A stretch of DNA of 64,000 bases, from NCBI RefSeq assembly GCF_040370365.1, contig NZ_BAABWQ010000002.1, positions 310,001 to 374,000 on the forward strand. The letters are read 5' to 3'. Shown in pieces: positions 55,170 to 63,605 of this stretch. Source of the DNA: Shimia sp040370365 (GTDB taxonomy: Bacteria; Pseudomonadota; Alphaproteobacteria; Rhodobacterales; Rhodobacteraceae). The position numbers were made by a program, and so were the translations under genes. The notes beneath the pieces are model-generated. The model saw only the letters and a program-made list of their open reading frames with translations, did not search any database and was not told the origin of the DNA. The stretch's first letter is position 1; each line of letters opens with the position of its first letter.

Positions 55170-55370
55170 ATGGCAGATATCGTGACGCTCAAAGCAATCT
55201 GCGACGAACTCAAGCTTGATCCCCGCGAGGCCCGCGAACGCCTGCGCGCCGCCGCCAGCGATGCCAAGGTAAACCCGGAACTGGCGAAGGCACGCAAACC
55301 ACGCACTCCGTGGCAATGGGTACGGGGATCGGCTGCTGAGAAAGAAGCGAGAAAAGCACTGCGTAGCTAA
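55170..55370 (+). CDS. Conserved 66-aa backbone protein (E2), unknown function
   Basis: The protein starts MADIVTLKAICDELKLDP and contains KARKPRTPWQWVRGSAAEK, closely matching the E1 protein. AGAGGAGA precedes the ATG. The upstream in-frame extension to 54951 lies in the inserted segment and is not used. It is followed by the three-Cys-motif cargo after a 222-bp gap. Confidence 0.75.
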   Translation: MADIVTLKAICDELKLDPREARERLRAAASDAKVNPELAKARKPRTPWQWVRGSAAEKEARKALRS

Positions 55371-55592
55371 ACACGGTTCGTCGGTGACGTAAGAGGACCA
55401 TTGAAATGGCCCTTTGCTTTCGGCGGGAACAGGACGTTCGTTGCAAGCGTTAAAACTGATAGATCTCCTAAAGAAGGCAGACATTTGTGGCCGCGTACGT
55501 TAGGTACGATGTAATGTTGAGCGCTTTTTGTTTCCCATTTGTTCTGGTCCGTGCCAGAATGAAGGAAATTTGATTTTGGTTGAGGTCAACTC

Positions 55593-56420
55593 ATGGGTAA
55601 GAATTCAAAAATCGAGTGGACCACCCACACCTTCAACCCTTGGTGGGGATGCACAAAAGTGTCCGAGGCTTGTAAGCATTGCTATGCTGAGACATGGGCT
55701 AAGCGTCTTGGTCAAAAAGTCTGGGGGCCCAAAAAGGAACGTCGGACAATGTCCGACAATCATTGGAAGCAACCCCTAAAATGGAATCGAGATGCAGGGA
55801 GTACCACTGATCGTCCCCGTGTGTTTTGCGCTTCAATGGCGGATGTATTCGAGGATCGTTCTGAATTGGTTGAGCCGCGCGCAAGACTATTCGAGCTGAT
55901 CGAGGCAACACCGAATTTGGACTGGCTATTGCTTACAAAACGTCCGCAGAACGTTAAAACCATGGCGAAGTGGGGCCAAGATTGGCCTACCAATGTATGG
56001 CTTGGCACAACGGTTGAGCTTCAGACTAGGGCTGACGAATTACTTCCATACTTGGCCGAAATACCGGCAAAGGTTAGGTTCATTTCAGCGGAACCACTAC
56101 TTGGTCCTCTTGATCTCAGGCAATGGTTGGGTTCGACAATTGACTGGGTTATTACTGGCGGCGAGAGCGGCCCCAAGGCTCGTCCTGCTTCGCCAAAATG
56201 GTTCAGAGACATCCACGCCCAGTGCATGGAGCAATCGGTCGCGTTTCATTTCAAGCAGTGGGGCGATTGGGGCCCCGGTGACGGAGAGAATCTGCCTGCT
56301 CACCGTATGAAGATCGCGAAAGATGGAACAGCGATGTTCCGTCTCGGAAAAAAATCAGCTGGCAGAATTTTGGATGGCACCACCCACGACGGATTGCCTG
56401 AAAACAGATTTTTTGGGTAG
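55593..56420 (+). CDS. Three-Cys-motif protein (phage Gp37/Gp68 family, DUF5131)
   Basis: The 275-aa protein carries the radical-SAM-like cluster motif WWGCTKVSEACKHCYAE (Cys20, Cys27, Cys30; C-x6-C-x2-C) near the N terminus, then FCASMADVFED, WLLLTKRPQN, NVWLGTTVE, VRFISAEPLLGPLD and WVITGGESGPKARP, all family hallmarks. It probably binds an iron-sulphur cluster. The gene is followed after 33 bp by its usual partner TcmP. The pair is widespread in mobile DNA; its reaction is unknown and a defence or nucleic-acid-modifying role is a hypothesis. Confidence 0.88.
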   Translation: MGKNSKIEWTTHTFNPWWGCTKVSEACKHCYAETWAKRLGQKVWGPKKERRTMSDNHWKQPLKWNRDAGSTTDRPRVFCASMADVFEDRSELVEPRARLFELIEATPNLDWLLLTKRPQNVKTMAKWGQDWPTNVWLGTTVELQTRADELLPYLAEIPAKVRFISAEPLLGPLDLRQWLGSTIDWVITGGESGPKARPASPKWFRDIHAQCMEQSVAFHFKQWGDWGPGDGENLPAHRMKIAKDGTAMFRLGKKSAGRILDGTTHDGLPENRFFG

Positions 56421-56453
56421 CCAGTTCACGTATTTTTATGGAGACTCAACATA

Positions 56454-57593
56454 TTGCAGGATTTGTACGCAGGCCGAGAGCAAAGCAAAGCAAAACACGA
56501 AATATACGCACGCTATTTAGTTCCTTTTGCTACTAAGATTTTGAGCACCTGGCGGACGATAGATGTGATCGATGGGTTCGCCGGGCCCTGGAAGAATAAT
56601 GACACCTTGAACCTAAGCGACACGTCCATCGGCGTGTCTTTGAGGGAGCTATCTAAGGTTGCTGAGCAACAAGGTCATGAAGCGTCCTCGCCGCGTATTC
56701 GCTGCATATATAATGAGGCCGACCCTGATTCATACCAGATTTTGAAGGCCTTTATTGAGCGCAGTAAGCCAGAGTACCCGCTTTTGAAGCTTTTGACTTT
56801 CGAGGGGACGTTCGAGCAGAATTCTGTTGCAATTGACCGCGCGGCTGACCATCAATTTCGTCTGCTTTTTGTCGACCCAACAGGGTACTCAGGCTTCCCT
56901 CCATCGTGCCTGCGCACGTTTGACAATGGCCGCTCATACGAAATCATTGTGAATATGATGCGGTCATTTTTGGAGCGTCAAGCCACCGGTGGTCATCCAG
57001 ACACTAGGAAAAACCTCGCTGGGCTGCTGGGAGCAAAACGCGCAGAGCGATTGGTTCGAGGAGACTTGACGATAGAACTCGTCGAGCAAGAGTATCTTAA
57101 GATGCTCAAAGAGGATTTGGGTTTCAGGTTCTCCTGCTACTCGCCAATCCATAATCCGGATCGCGATCAAATTCATTTTAACCTAGCATATGGTACCAAC
57201 CACCCGGAGGGCCTTGAAGTTCTACGCAATGCCGAGTTTAAAGCTCTCTCTGATCACGACCGAACTCGGTTTACAAAGAAGGTAGACCAAAAAGGTGGCG
57301 ATCTTTTTGGCGACATGTTCGATGAGATTGAAGTGCGGGGTCCTTATCTACGAGCAAGACAAGAGCACTGCGAGAGGGTTGAGTCCACAATTAGATCAGT
57401 TTTAATCAAGCATGGAGCAACTGAATTCTTCGAGCTGGCCGCAAAGGTGCAAGAGCAACTCTATCTCAAGCGCACTGAGATTGGAGCTGCAATCGTGAAT
57501 ATGACAAAAGCCGAGATCGTTTCAGATCAGTGGAGGCAGCCCAGACAACGAAAGCCTCGCCACAAGGACGTAATTACGCTCATGAGTAGTTAG
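56454..57593 (+). CDS. tcmP: Three-Cys-motif partner protein TcmP
   Basis: The 379-aa protein has the TcmP signature: KHEIYARYLVPFATKIL, TIDVIDGFAGPWKNND (a methyltransferase-like glycine/acidic loop), IYNEADPDSY and LLFVDPTGY. The Rossmann-like N-terminal half suggests an S-adenosylmethionine-binding enzyme. A TTG start at 56454 follows GGAG and is the only start that keeps the N-terminal motif. It pairs with the preceding three-Cys-motif protein. Confidence 0.86.
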   Translation: MQDLYAGREQSKAKHEIYARYLVPFATKILSTWRTIDVIDGFAGPWKNNDTLNLSDTSIGVSLRELSKVAEQQGHEASSPRIRCIYNEADPDSYQILKAFIERSKPEYPLLKLLTFEGTFEQNSVAIDRAADHQFRLLFVDPTGYSGFPPSCLRTFDNGRSYEIIVNMMRSFLERQATGGHPDTRKNLAGLLGAKRAERLVRGDLTIELVEQEYLKMLKEDLGFRFSCYSPIHNPDRDQIHFNLAYGTNHPEGLEVLRNAEFKALSDHDRTRFTKKVDQKGGDLFGDMFDEIEVRGPYLRARQEHCERVESTIRSVLIKHGATEFFELAAKVQEQLYLKRTEIGAAIVNMTKAEIVSDQWRQPRQRKPRHKDVITLMSS

Positions 57594-57680
57594 TCTGATC
57601 TACTCTATGCATCCCCTGTCAGGGCCAGACATTTGACAATTTGGCCACACAAACGGCCTAGGTGCAAAGTTAGCGTTCAC

Positions 57681-58199
57681 TCACAAAGCCTGTAGTTGCC
57701 ATTGTTGTTCAAAGTCGGGAAGAGATGCGAAAATGGCAGAACAAGCCTCTTTCATTTCATCTGTTGAAATAAGTAATAATACTGCTCGCCCATGAAAATC
57801 TGATGCTCCTTTCGCTCGAGAAAGGCCATCAATCAAGCTAGACCTTACAGTCCAAGAATCTGCTGCTTCCTGAATTGCAGTCCAACGAACGGGCGCATGC
57901 ACGTAGTCAATTTGGGACTTTCGGAATTGATCTAAGGCAGCTCTTGTTGACCGAAATAATCCAAAGAAATCAGGGTATTTTCTCGTATCAATTATCGAGG
58001 TAGGCATTTCTCCTTCGATCAATTTAGAAAAACGAAACCCGTCCATTTCATTCATTGGTACGACGAACAAACGATCACGATCACTCTCGTCAAATAGTTT
58101 GAGTTGCTTAGCGTTCTCAAAGCCCCATTGTTCTCTAAACTGGCTCACGTTTGGATTGGACGCCGAGTCGTGAACGAGCGTAAGCTTGGGTTTACTCAT
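57681..58199 (-). CDS. DUF488-like protein coupled to the dCTP deaminase
   Basis: The 172-aa protein contains TSIIDTRKYPDFFGLFRSTRAALDQFRKSQIDYVHAPVRW, which resembles the DUF488 pattern (DxR, then a region with a conserved tyrosine/histidine), and it ends with a possible P-loop-free alpha/beta part (GRAVLLLISTDEMKEACSAIF). It starts within the last 8 bp of the deaminase gene, so the two are translated together. It may be a modulator, sensor or second effector of the deaminase system. The family call is tentative. Confidence 0.6.
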   Translation of the reverse strand: MSKPKLTLVHDSASNPNVSQFREQWGFENAKQLKLFDESDRDRLFVVPMNEMDGFRFSKLIEGEMPTSIIDTRKYPDFFGLFRSTRAALDQFRKSQIDYVHAPVRWTAIQEAADSWTVRSSLIDGLSRAKGASDFHGRAVLLLISTDEMKEACSAIFASLPDFEQQWQLQAL

Positions 58200-59874
58200 C
58201 GGATGCTTCTCGGCCCAACTTGCTCTCCAATTTTACGTAAGAGACTCTGTAACTGTCCATGGGCCCGCCCCACGCAGGAGTTCCATGAACTCTTTCTCCT
58301 GTTACCTTATCCTTGTAGTTTCGATCCTTCAAGAAAACTCGGCGATACATCCGTGGCGACACCCCAACAAAGGGCCTGAAAAGCACCTTCTTTACGGAGT
58401 GTGGCTCATCGGACGCTAAGCCCGGCACGCTGTTTGAAGTATTCGGAGACTGGTTCCCGATTATCGATGGTGCTAGCCAACCTTCAGACTCAGTAGTGAT
58501 CGCGTCTGAATGCAACGCGGTTGCCCTACTCTTTGGGTAAGGCTCAATAAACTGAACCTCATCGACACCCGCCGCAACGATGTGTCTTGCACAGTAATGG
58601 CACGGATAAGTGGTTACAAATAGTCGGCACCCCTTCGGAGACACGCCTGCGAGCGAAGCGGACAGTATTGCGTCCATTTCCGCATGAACTGCTCGGCTAA
58701 ACTCAATCAGTCCTCCTAAACGAGTTCCTCGAATCTTTTTCAAAACAGAATGCCCGTCCGTTTGAGACGCTAACTCTGGGAAAGCATCTATGAGCTCCTG
58801 TATGATCTCATTTTGCTCCTTGTTGCTACTACAATAAACAGATTCTCTGAATGCACATCGATGATCTTCAAACTGATCTTGGCTAACATCTTCACCATAT
58901 ACACCTCCTCCCGCTCGAGGTGCTTCATTGGTGCCGGTTGCAACAATTGTTCCGTCTTGATTGACCAATGCAGCTCCAACCTGTCTAGAGAGGCAGGCGC
59001 TTCTCATCTGCGCGCTTCTCGCATGATGCATGGCAGTCTCTGCGATGGTCGGCCTCTCAATCCGATCTTGGGCAATCAGGGACACAAACCTCTTAAGTTG
59101 GTCATTCATCCCAGTAATACTTAGGTCTTCCTCGCCTTCGGCGGAGTTATCCACAAAAAAATCGGCTTCGTGGAACGTGTCGGAAACATGTTGCCCAAAT
59201 TTTTCTGGAGCATCTTCATCGCGATCTAGAAAATTCTTCACCTGATCCTTTGTAGACTGCAAACCCCATTCTGCTCTGTCGAAAAGATTCTCGCGGATCC
59301 GTTTTTCGCGTACAACTGGGTCACACACGATACCTACTAGCGCAAAGGCTTCTTGATAAACGCGACGCAAAAGATGCGCCTCTGCCGGATGCCGCAATGA
59401 ATCAATAATGTAGACTCGCTTCCGACCATCTGGCTCGACCCCTTCGTCTTCATTGAACGTTGCGCCCTGCATCTTCGCCCGTTCCAGCGAGATTTGCCTC
59501 AAAATAAATCTTGCGACTTCAGAGTGATCTTCTCCACCACCGGCGAAATCGCCTTTCCGCAAATCATCGCCTCTGTCTTGCATTGTTGTGATGCCATCTA
59601 AGCTTTTGCGCGCCCCTTCAACAGGAACTTCCAGCCCTAAGTTTAATGCAGCGCTTCTGATGAGCGCACTGGCTTTGATGATGACCGCTTCATACTGGTA
59701 GTCGTCAACAAAAAATGCCTCTATCCTTTTAGCAGCTGTTCCGGAGCCGGCACCAGCGGGACCGACAATCGCTACAAAGAGCTCGTTGCTATGATGTTCG
59801 GCAAGGATTGACTGTCCTGAAGGATCGCTTGCGCGCTGCGTTTTCGGTGATGATTTAGCTTTGGGGTCTGCCAT
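58192..59874 (-). CDS. Anti-phage dCTP deaminase (P-loop plus deaminase fusion)
   Basis: The 560-aa protein fuses an N-terminal P-loop NTPase domain (GPAGAGSGT at 38-46; note the absence of the usual lysine) to a C-terminal zinc deaminase: HAEMDA (397-402, zinc His and catalytic Glu) and PCHYC (424-428, zinc cysteines). Proteins of this build deplete dCTP on phage infection and halt viral replication. ATG 59874 (MADPKAKSS) was chosen; an upstream frame to 59982 has no similarity. It is the promoter-proximal gene of a two-gene operon with a DUF488-like gene, read away from the element's right end. Confidence 0.9.
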   Translation of the reverse strand: MADPKAKSSPKTQRASDPSGQSILAEHHSNELFVAIVGPAGAGSGTAAKRIEAFFVDDYQYEAVIIKASALIRSAALNLGLEVPVEGARKSLDGITTMQDRGDDLRKGDFAGGGEDHSEVARFILRQISLERAKMQGATFNEDEGVEPDGRKRVYIIDSLRHPAEAHLLRRVYQEAFALVGIVCDPVVREKRIRENLFDRAEWGLQSTKDQVKNFLDRDEDAPEKFGQHVSDTFHEADFFVDNSAEGEEDLSITGMNDQLKRFVSLIAQDRIERPTIAETAMHHARSAQMRSACLSRQVGAALVNQDGTIVATGTNEAPRAGGGVYGEDVSQDQFEDHRCAFRESVYCSSNKEQNEIIQELIDAFPELASQTDGHSVLKKIRGTRLGGLIEFSRAVHAEMDAILSASLAGVSPKGCRLFVTTYPCHYCARHIVAAGVDEVQFIEPYPKSRATALHSDAITTESEGWLAPSIIGNQSPNTSNSVPGLASDEPHSVKKVLFRPFVGVSPRMYRRVFLKDRNYKDKVTGERVHGTPAWGGPMDSYRVSYVKLESKLGREASDE

Positions 59875-60073
59875 GAATAAGAATGCGTCCAAATGAGTAT
59901 TAAGCCTATCAAAGCATACTAACGTGAGTGTCGCTCCATTGGCCATAGTCGGAAAGGCGATGCCAAACTCGAATGTCCGCATCAGTTGGAACTAAGTCGA
60001 ACAACCCAAACAATCTTCTAAGGCGGCTTTGGGCCCAAAACGGCAAGAAAACACTTCATTGAGAAATTGAAAT

Positions 60074-60092
60074 GCTACCCCAGTGATACCCG
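60074..60092 (+). repeat. Putative integrase arm site, E2 right
   Basis: TACCC-N6-TACCCG (boxes at 60076-60092) preceded by GC, 84 bp before the tRNA repeat. It matches the E2 left site at 18 of 19 positions. Confidence 0.62.
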
Positions 60093-60159
60093 TGCATATT
60101 TTGCCAAGTCACCCGCGCTGTCGTATTCTCACTAAGTATTTGTTATTACTTGGTAAAAA

Positions 60160-60234
60160 TGGTGCCCGGGGGCGGAATCGAACCACCGACACGAGGATTT
60201 TCAATCCACTGCTCTACCCCTGAGCTACCCGGGC
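60160..60234 (-). tRNA. tRNA-Phe: tRNA-Phe (anticodon GAA), with the inner attachment site in its 3' part
   Basis: The 75-base minus-strand gene folds as a cloverleaf: acceptor GCCCGGG/CCCGGGC, D arm GCTC/GAGC, anticodon loop TTGAAAA (GAA), T loop TTCGATT, and an encoded CCA. The anticodon stem has one T-T mismatch. Bases 60160-60205 form the 46-bp repeat found again at 45631 and 30901, so insertion of the elements kept this gene whole. Confidence 0.95.
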
Positions 60235-60312
60235 ACGGGAAGGCGTTTCACCTTGGGTGGAGGCGTTCTATGTCAGCCAAACGGGGCTGTCCAGAGCAAA
60301 AAGGCAAAAACC

Positions 60313-60495
60313 TCAGTGCAATCGCGAAGATTGTTTTTCAATCTCTTCAAGTGCCTCAATGGCCTCTTCAGGATCCTGCGAAGGCACTGCATAGTCCCCT
60401 CCAAACCACTTTCCCAAATCGATGTCAGCACAACGTTTGGAACAAAATGGACGGTAGGTCTGTACCGTCGTTTTCTTACAAATCGGGCAGCTCAT
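60313..60495 (-). CDS. yacG: DNA gyrase inhibitor / zinc protein YacG
   Basis: The 60-aa protein has the YacG zinc site CPIC...FCSKRC (cysteines 3, 6, 18, 22) followed by DLGKWFGGDYAVP. It binds GyrB in Escherichia coli. Its start overlaps the RNase gene stop by 4 bp (ATGA). Confidence 0.93.
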   Translation of the reverse strand: MSCPICKKTTVQTYRPFCSKRCADIDLGKWFGGDYAVPSQDPEEAIEALEEIEKQSSRLH

Positions 60496-61514
60496 TTTAA
60501 CAGCTCTGTTAACGGGGTGCGTGCGTTTTTACGTTGTAGTTCATAGTGCCCCAAAGGGGTGAAGCCGACCAACGTGGTATCGATAACGTCACGCTTCAAA
60601 GCCGCACGCAATGTGGCCTCAAATCCGCGGCGGTCCTTCTTGGCCATCGGCGCCAAGTCCAACACAATCTGCCCGCCAAGACCGCGCACACGCAGCGCAC
60701 GTGGCAGCAGTTTCGCCATGGCAAAATTCGCTTTTGTCCCCGCCGCAGGCGAGGTGTCACGTCCCGTGTTCACATCCACAGCCACAAGCGCACGTGTGGG
60801 CTCAACATACATATACGCGCCACTGCCCAGCGCGACCTCATCGCCATCCGCGGCCTCCAAAGCATCTAACACGCCATGGGTCTCAAAACTGCCAGCCTCG
60901 GTCACAACATCCGCCGGCTCCGACCAATCCCGCCAAGCCGCAACATGTGGGCCATCGCCCTCTGACAGCATCTCGACATCACCCTCAACGTCGGCCATCA
61001 CCGCCTCACACAGATCCAGCATGGCGCGCACATCTTCGGCAATCTCATCCTCAGGGGCGCCCTCACACGCAGAGCGCAAAATCAAGCCTACATCTGCCTC
61101 GCCAGCCTCTGCATGTGCAATCGCCAACAGCGCATCGCGCGCGTCATCGTCACGGATGGACCGGCTAACGTTCAAACCCGGCGCACCCGGGGTCACAATC
61201 GCATAACGGCTCTTGAAAAGCACTTTCTGCGTCACCGGAATGGCTTTCCCCGGCTCAGCCATGCCAGTAACCTGCACCAAAATGCGATCGCCCGGTGCCA
61301 ACCCTTTAACCTGCCGCAGAAACGCACTCCCATCTGGCGTTTTCACAAACATGCCGCCCTGCCCTTTGACAGGACGATCCGCAATCGCGCGATAGATCGT
61401 ACCAGCACGCGGAGCATCGCTTTCAATCAAAAGATCGTCCAGCTGCCCATCCACCATCAAGGCTGCGGCCTCACGCCCGTTGATGTGGTCGAGAATGATT
61501 TGACGCCCGTTCAT
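60492..61514 (-). CDS. Ribonuclease E/G family protein
   Basis: The 340-aa protein has the RNase E/G catalytic region: the signature VDVNTGRD with metal-binding Asp, then GGQIVLDLAPM and FTPLGHYELQRKN at the end. It is shorter than RNase G (about 490 aa) and lacks the C-terminal zinc-link part, a form common in Rhodobacteraceae next to yacG. ATG 61514 has GAGGAG upstream; a GTG one codon earlier is an alternative. Confidence 0.88.
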   Translation of the reverse strand: MNGRQIILDHINGREAAALMVDGQLDDLLIESDAPRAGTIYRAIADRPVKGQGGMFVKTPDGSAFLRQVKGLAPGDRILVQVTGMAEPGKAIPVTQKVLFKSRYAIVTPGAPGLNVSRSIRDDDARDALLAIAHAEAGEADVGLILRSACEGAPEDEIAEDVRAMLDLCEAVMADVEGDVEMLSEGDGPHVAAWRDWSEPADVVTEAGSFETHGVLDALEAADGDEVALGSGAYMYVEPTRALVAVDVNTGRDTSPAAGTKANFAMAKLLPRALRVRGLGGQIVLDLAPMAKKDRRGFEATLRAALKRDVIDTTLVGFTPLGHYELQRKNARTPLTELLK

Positions 61515-61543
61515 CACGCGCTCCTCTTTTTGGTGGCACTAAA

Positions 61544-62116
61544 TTAGGTGTTATAAAGCGGATAACCCGCCGCGACCAGAAGCCCGGCAGTCTCTGCAAC
61601 TGGGAGGCCCACGATGCCAGTAAACGAACCTGACATCCATGGAACAAACGCGCCAGCAGGGCCTTGGATCGCATAGCCCCCTGCCTTGCCCATCCAGTCA
61701 TTGGTGGCAAGATAAGTCCGCAGCTCCGCTTCAGACAGCCGTTTCATTTTCACATCGCTGACCACATCGCGCTGCCACATCCGATCGCCACGCTTCACCG
61801 CGACAGCAGTGATCACACGATGTCGTCGACCGGACAAGGCGCGTAAAAACGCGGCCGCCTCGTCGACATCTGCTGGCTTGCCCATAATGCGACGCCCCAA
61901 TGCAACGGTTGTGTCAGCGCACAACACAATGTCATCTGGGCCCGCCTGAACAGCGGCTGCCTTTTCTTGGGCAATGCGCACGCAATAAGGTCGCGGCAAT
62001 TCTGCTTTGTGGGGATCTTCATTGATGTCGGGCGGGCGAATGTCATCCGCCACCACCCCGATTTGCGCCAGGAGCTCCCGGCGACGCGGACTTCCAGAGC
62101 CGAGGATCAGCTTCAT
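61544..62116 (-). CDS. maf: Maf family nucleotide pyrophosphatase
   Basis: The 190-aa protein has the Maf motif LILGSGSPRRRELLAQIG at its start, VLCADTTVALG and TDWMGKAGGYAIQGPAG-like KAGGYAIQG. It hydrolyses non-canonical or methylated nucleoside triphosphates. ATG 62116 puts the motif at residue 3. It lies between RNase G and infA, as in many alphaproteobacteria. Confidence 0.93.
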   Translation of the reverse strand: MKLILGSGSPRRRELLAQIGVVADDIRPPDINEDPHKAELPRPYCVRIAQEKAAAVQAGPDDIVLCADTTVALGRRIMGKPADVDEAAAFLRALSGRRHRVITAVAVKRGDRMWQRDVVSDVKMKRLSEAELRTYLATNDWMGKAGGYAIQGPAGAFVPWMSGSFTGIVGLPVAETAGLLVAAGYPLYNT

Positions 62117-62147
62117 CTCGGACCTCGTTTGTTTTCCGCGCAAACGC

Positions 62148-62366
62148 TTACTTGAAGCGATAGTTGATCCGACCCTTGGTCAGGTCATACGGTGTCATCT
62201 CGACTTGGACTTTGTCACCAGCCAGAACACGAATGCGGTTCTTACGCATCTTGCCTGCCGTGTGTGCGATGATCTCATGGCCGTTTTCCAGCTCGACCCG
62301 AAACGTCGCATTCGGCAGGAGTTCCTTAACGACACCGGGAAATTCGAGCAGTTCTTCCTTGGCCAT
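62148..62366 (-). CDS. infA: Translation initiation factor IF-1
   Basis: The 72-aa protein (MAKEELLEFPGVVKELLPNA...KGRINYRFK) is a complete IF-1 with its OB fold. ATG 62366 follows AAGGAGA. It is 31 bp upstream of maf. Confidence 0.97.
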   Translation of the reverse strand: MAKEELLEFPGVVKELLPNATFRVELENGHEIIAHTAGKMRKNRIRVLAGDKVQVEMTPYDLTKGRINYRFK

Positions 62367-62445
62367 GTTATCTCCTTCACATTGCACCCGCCTGTTGCGG
62401 GCTGCCCCTAAATGGTCCCAATCTTACAGGTTTTCAAGGGCTATC

Positions 62446-63336
62446 TCAGCGTAATTGTGCAAAAGTGAGCTTTGTCTGCGCCCCCTCTTGTCGCACCCAG
62501 TCGCGGCGGTTGCACACGGCCCCCTCCTCACGCACATGCGCTATTGTCTCCAAATTCACATCAGCAATGGTCCGGCCGGGCTCATTCATCTGCCCTTCGG
62601 CACACACGCCAGTCTCCGGGAACCCCAAATCGGGCGGCCCAAATACCCCACCCGTGCCGCGGTTCATCGCCACTGCATCACACCACTCTGCTGCCCCCAC
62701 AACCGAGGACTGAACCGTCACGCATTGCAATTCCAACGCCCGCGCCATCGCGCCAATCCGCACCCTCCAATAGCCAGCTAGGGTCTCGGTGCAACTTGGG
62801 ACAAGAACAACATCACAACTTTCAAGCGCCTTTCCCAGCAAGGGGAATTCACTGTCGTAGCAGATCAGAACCCCGATCCGTCCCAGCGCGGTCTCAAATA
62901 CCTGAAGCGGTGCACCGGGCACCACATCCCAATGCTCGCGCTCGTAGCGTGTCATGATCAGCTTGTCCTGAAACTCCATGCCACCCTCCGGCCCAAAGAA
63001 ATGCGCGCGGTTCACCGGGCGGCCACGCACACCGTTTTCTGCATAAACCGGCGCGGAGCCTGACAAAATATATACCCCGTGCTGCCTCGCCAATCGCTGA
63101 TGCACCGCATTGGCTGCGTCGATCCATGAGGCGACCGTTGCAGTCGCGGCTTCCAAATCATCTGCAATGGGGATTTCAGCCAACGTGGCCAGTTCCATCG
63201 CGCCGTACTCAGGGAAGACCAAAAGCTCAGCACCTTGGGCTGTTGCATCTGCCACCCATGCAGCTTGTTTGGCCTCGTAAGCCTCCCAGTTCTCCAAAAT
63301 ATCCAGTGGATAGGCCGCGGTCGCGATCGTCACCAT
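62446..63336 (-). CDS. Carbon-nitrogen hydrolase (nitrilase superfamily)
   Basis: The 296-aa protein has the catalytic triad regions: Glu in VFPEYGAMEL, Lys in FQDKLIMTRYE and Cys in VLICYDSEFPLL. It hydrolyses an amide or nitrile; the substrate is not evident. It ends 80 bp before infA on the same strand. Confidence 0.9.
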   Translation of the reverse strand: MVTIATAAYPLDILENWEAYEAKQAAWVADATAQGAELLVFPEYGAMELATLAEIPIADDLEAATATVASWIDAANAVHQRLARQHGVYILSGSAPVYAENGVRGRPVNRAHFFGPEGGMEFQDKLIMTRYEREHWDVVPGAPLQVFETALGRIGVLICYDSEFPLLGKALESCDVVLVPSCTETLAGYWRVRIGAMARALELQCVTVQSSVVGAAEWCDAVAMNRGTGGVFGPPDLGFPETGVCAEGQMNEPGRTIADVNLETIAHVREEGAVCNRRDWVRQEGAQTKLTFAQLR

Positions 63337-63605
63337 GTGTTTGGTCCCCCAAGTTTTTTGAAAAATGTCTGCATAGTTTTACGGCTGCGATGGGCCTGCC
63401 CCCACTGCCCCCATCCGAAAGAAGCCATGGCCGAGCCTAGTAGCCGTGTCTAAACATGCATCTCTACACTTGTGTCACATGCACCAAGGGGCTGACAGGA
63501 AACCGACCGTCTCAGGTGTTGTTCGCGCTGCACCACCGTTTGATGCCTGGCACACAACGTCTCATACGTTGAACGCAGCCCAAAAAGTCCCCCTGCCTTT
63601 TGGGC

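Larger units (their letters stand above)
45631..60205. mobile_element. Element 2 (E2): tRNA-Phe-integrated element with defence cargo
   Basis: About 14.6 kb between the middle 46-bp repeat and the intact tRNA-Phe. It has the same backbone order as element 1, except that primase and helicase are one (interrupted) gene and a GIY-YIG gene is inserted. Left cargo: CHAT protease (interrupted) and HNH protein. Right cargo: three-Cys-motif/TcmP pair and dCTP deaminase with a DUF488-like gene. It lies next to the intact tRNA, so it may have entered after element 1. Two nonsense codons suggest decay. Confidence 0.87.

Noticed and set aside
30901..60205. Complete prophage, gene transfer agent or conjugative element
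   Set aside because: No capsid, tail, portal, terminase, relaxase or type IV secretion gene could be found in either element.
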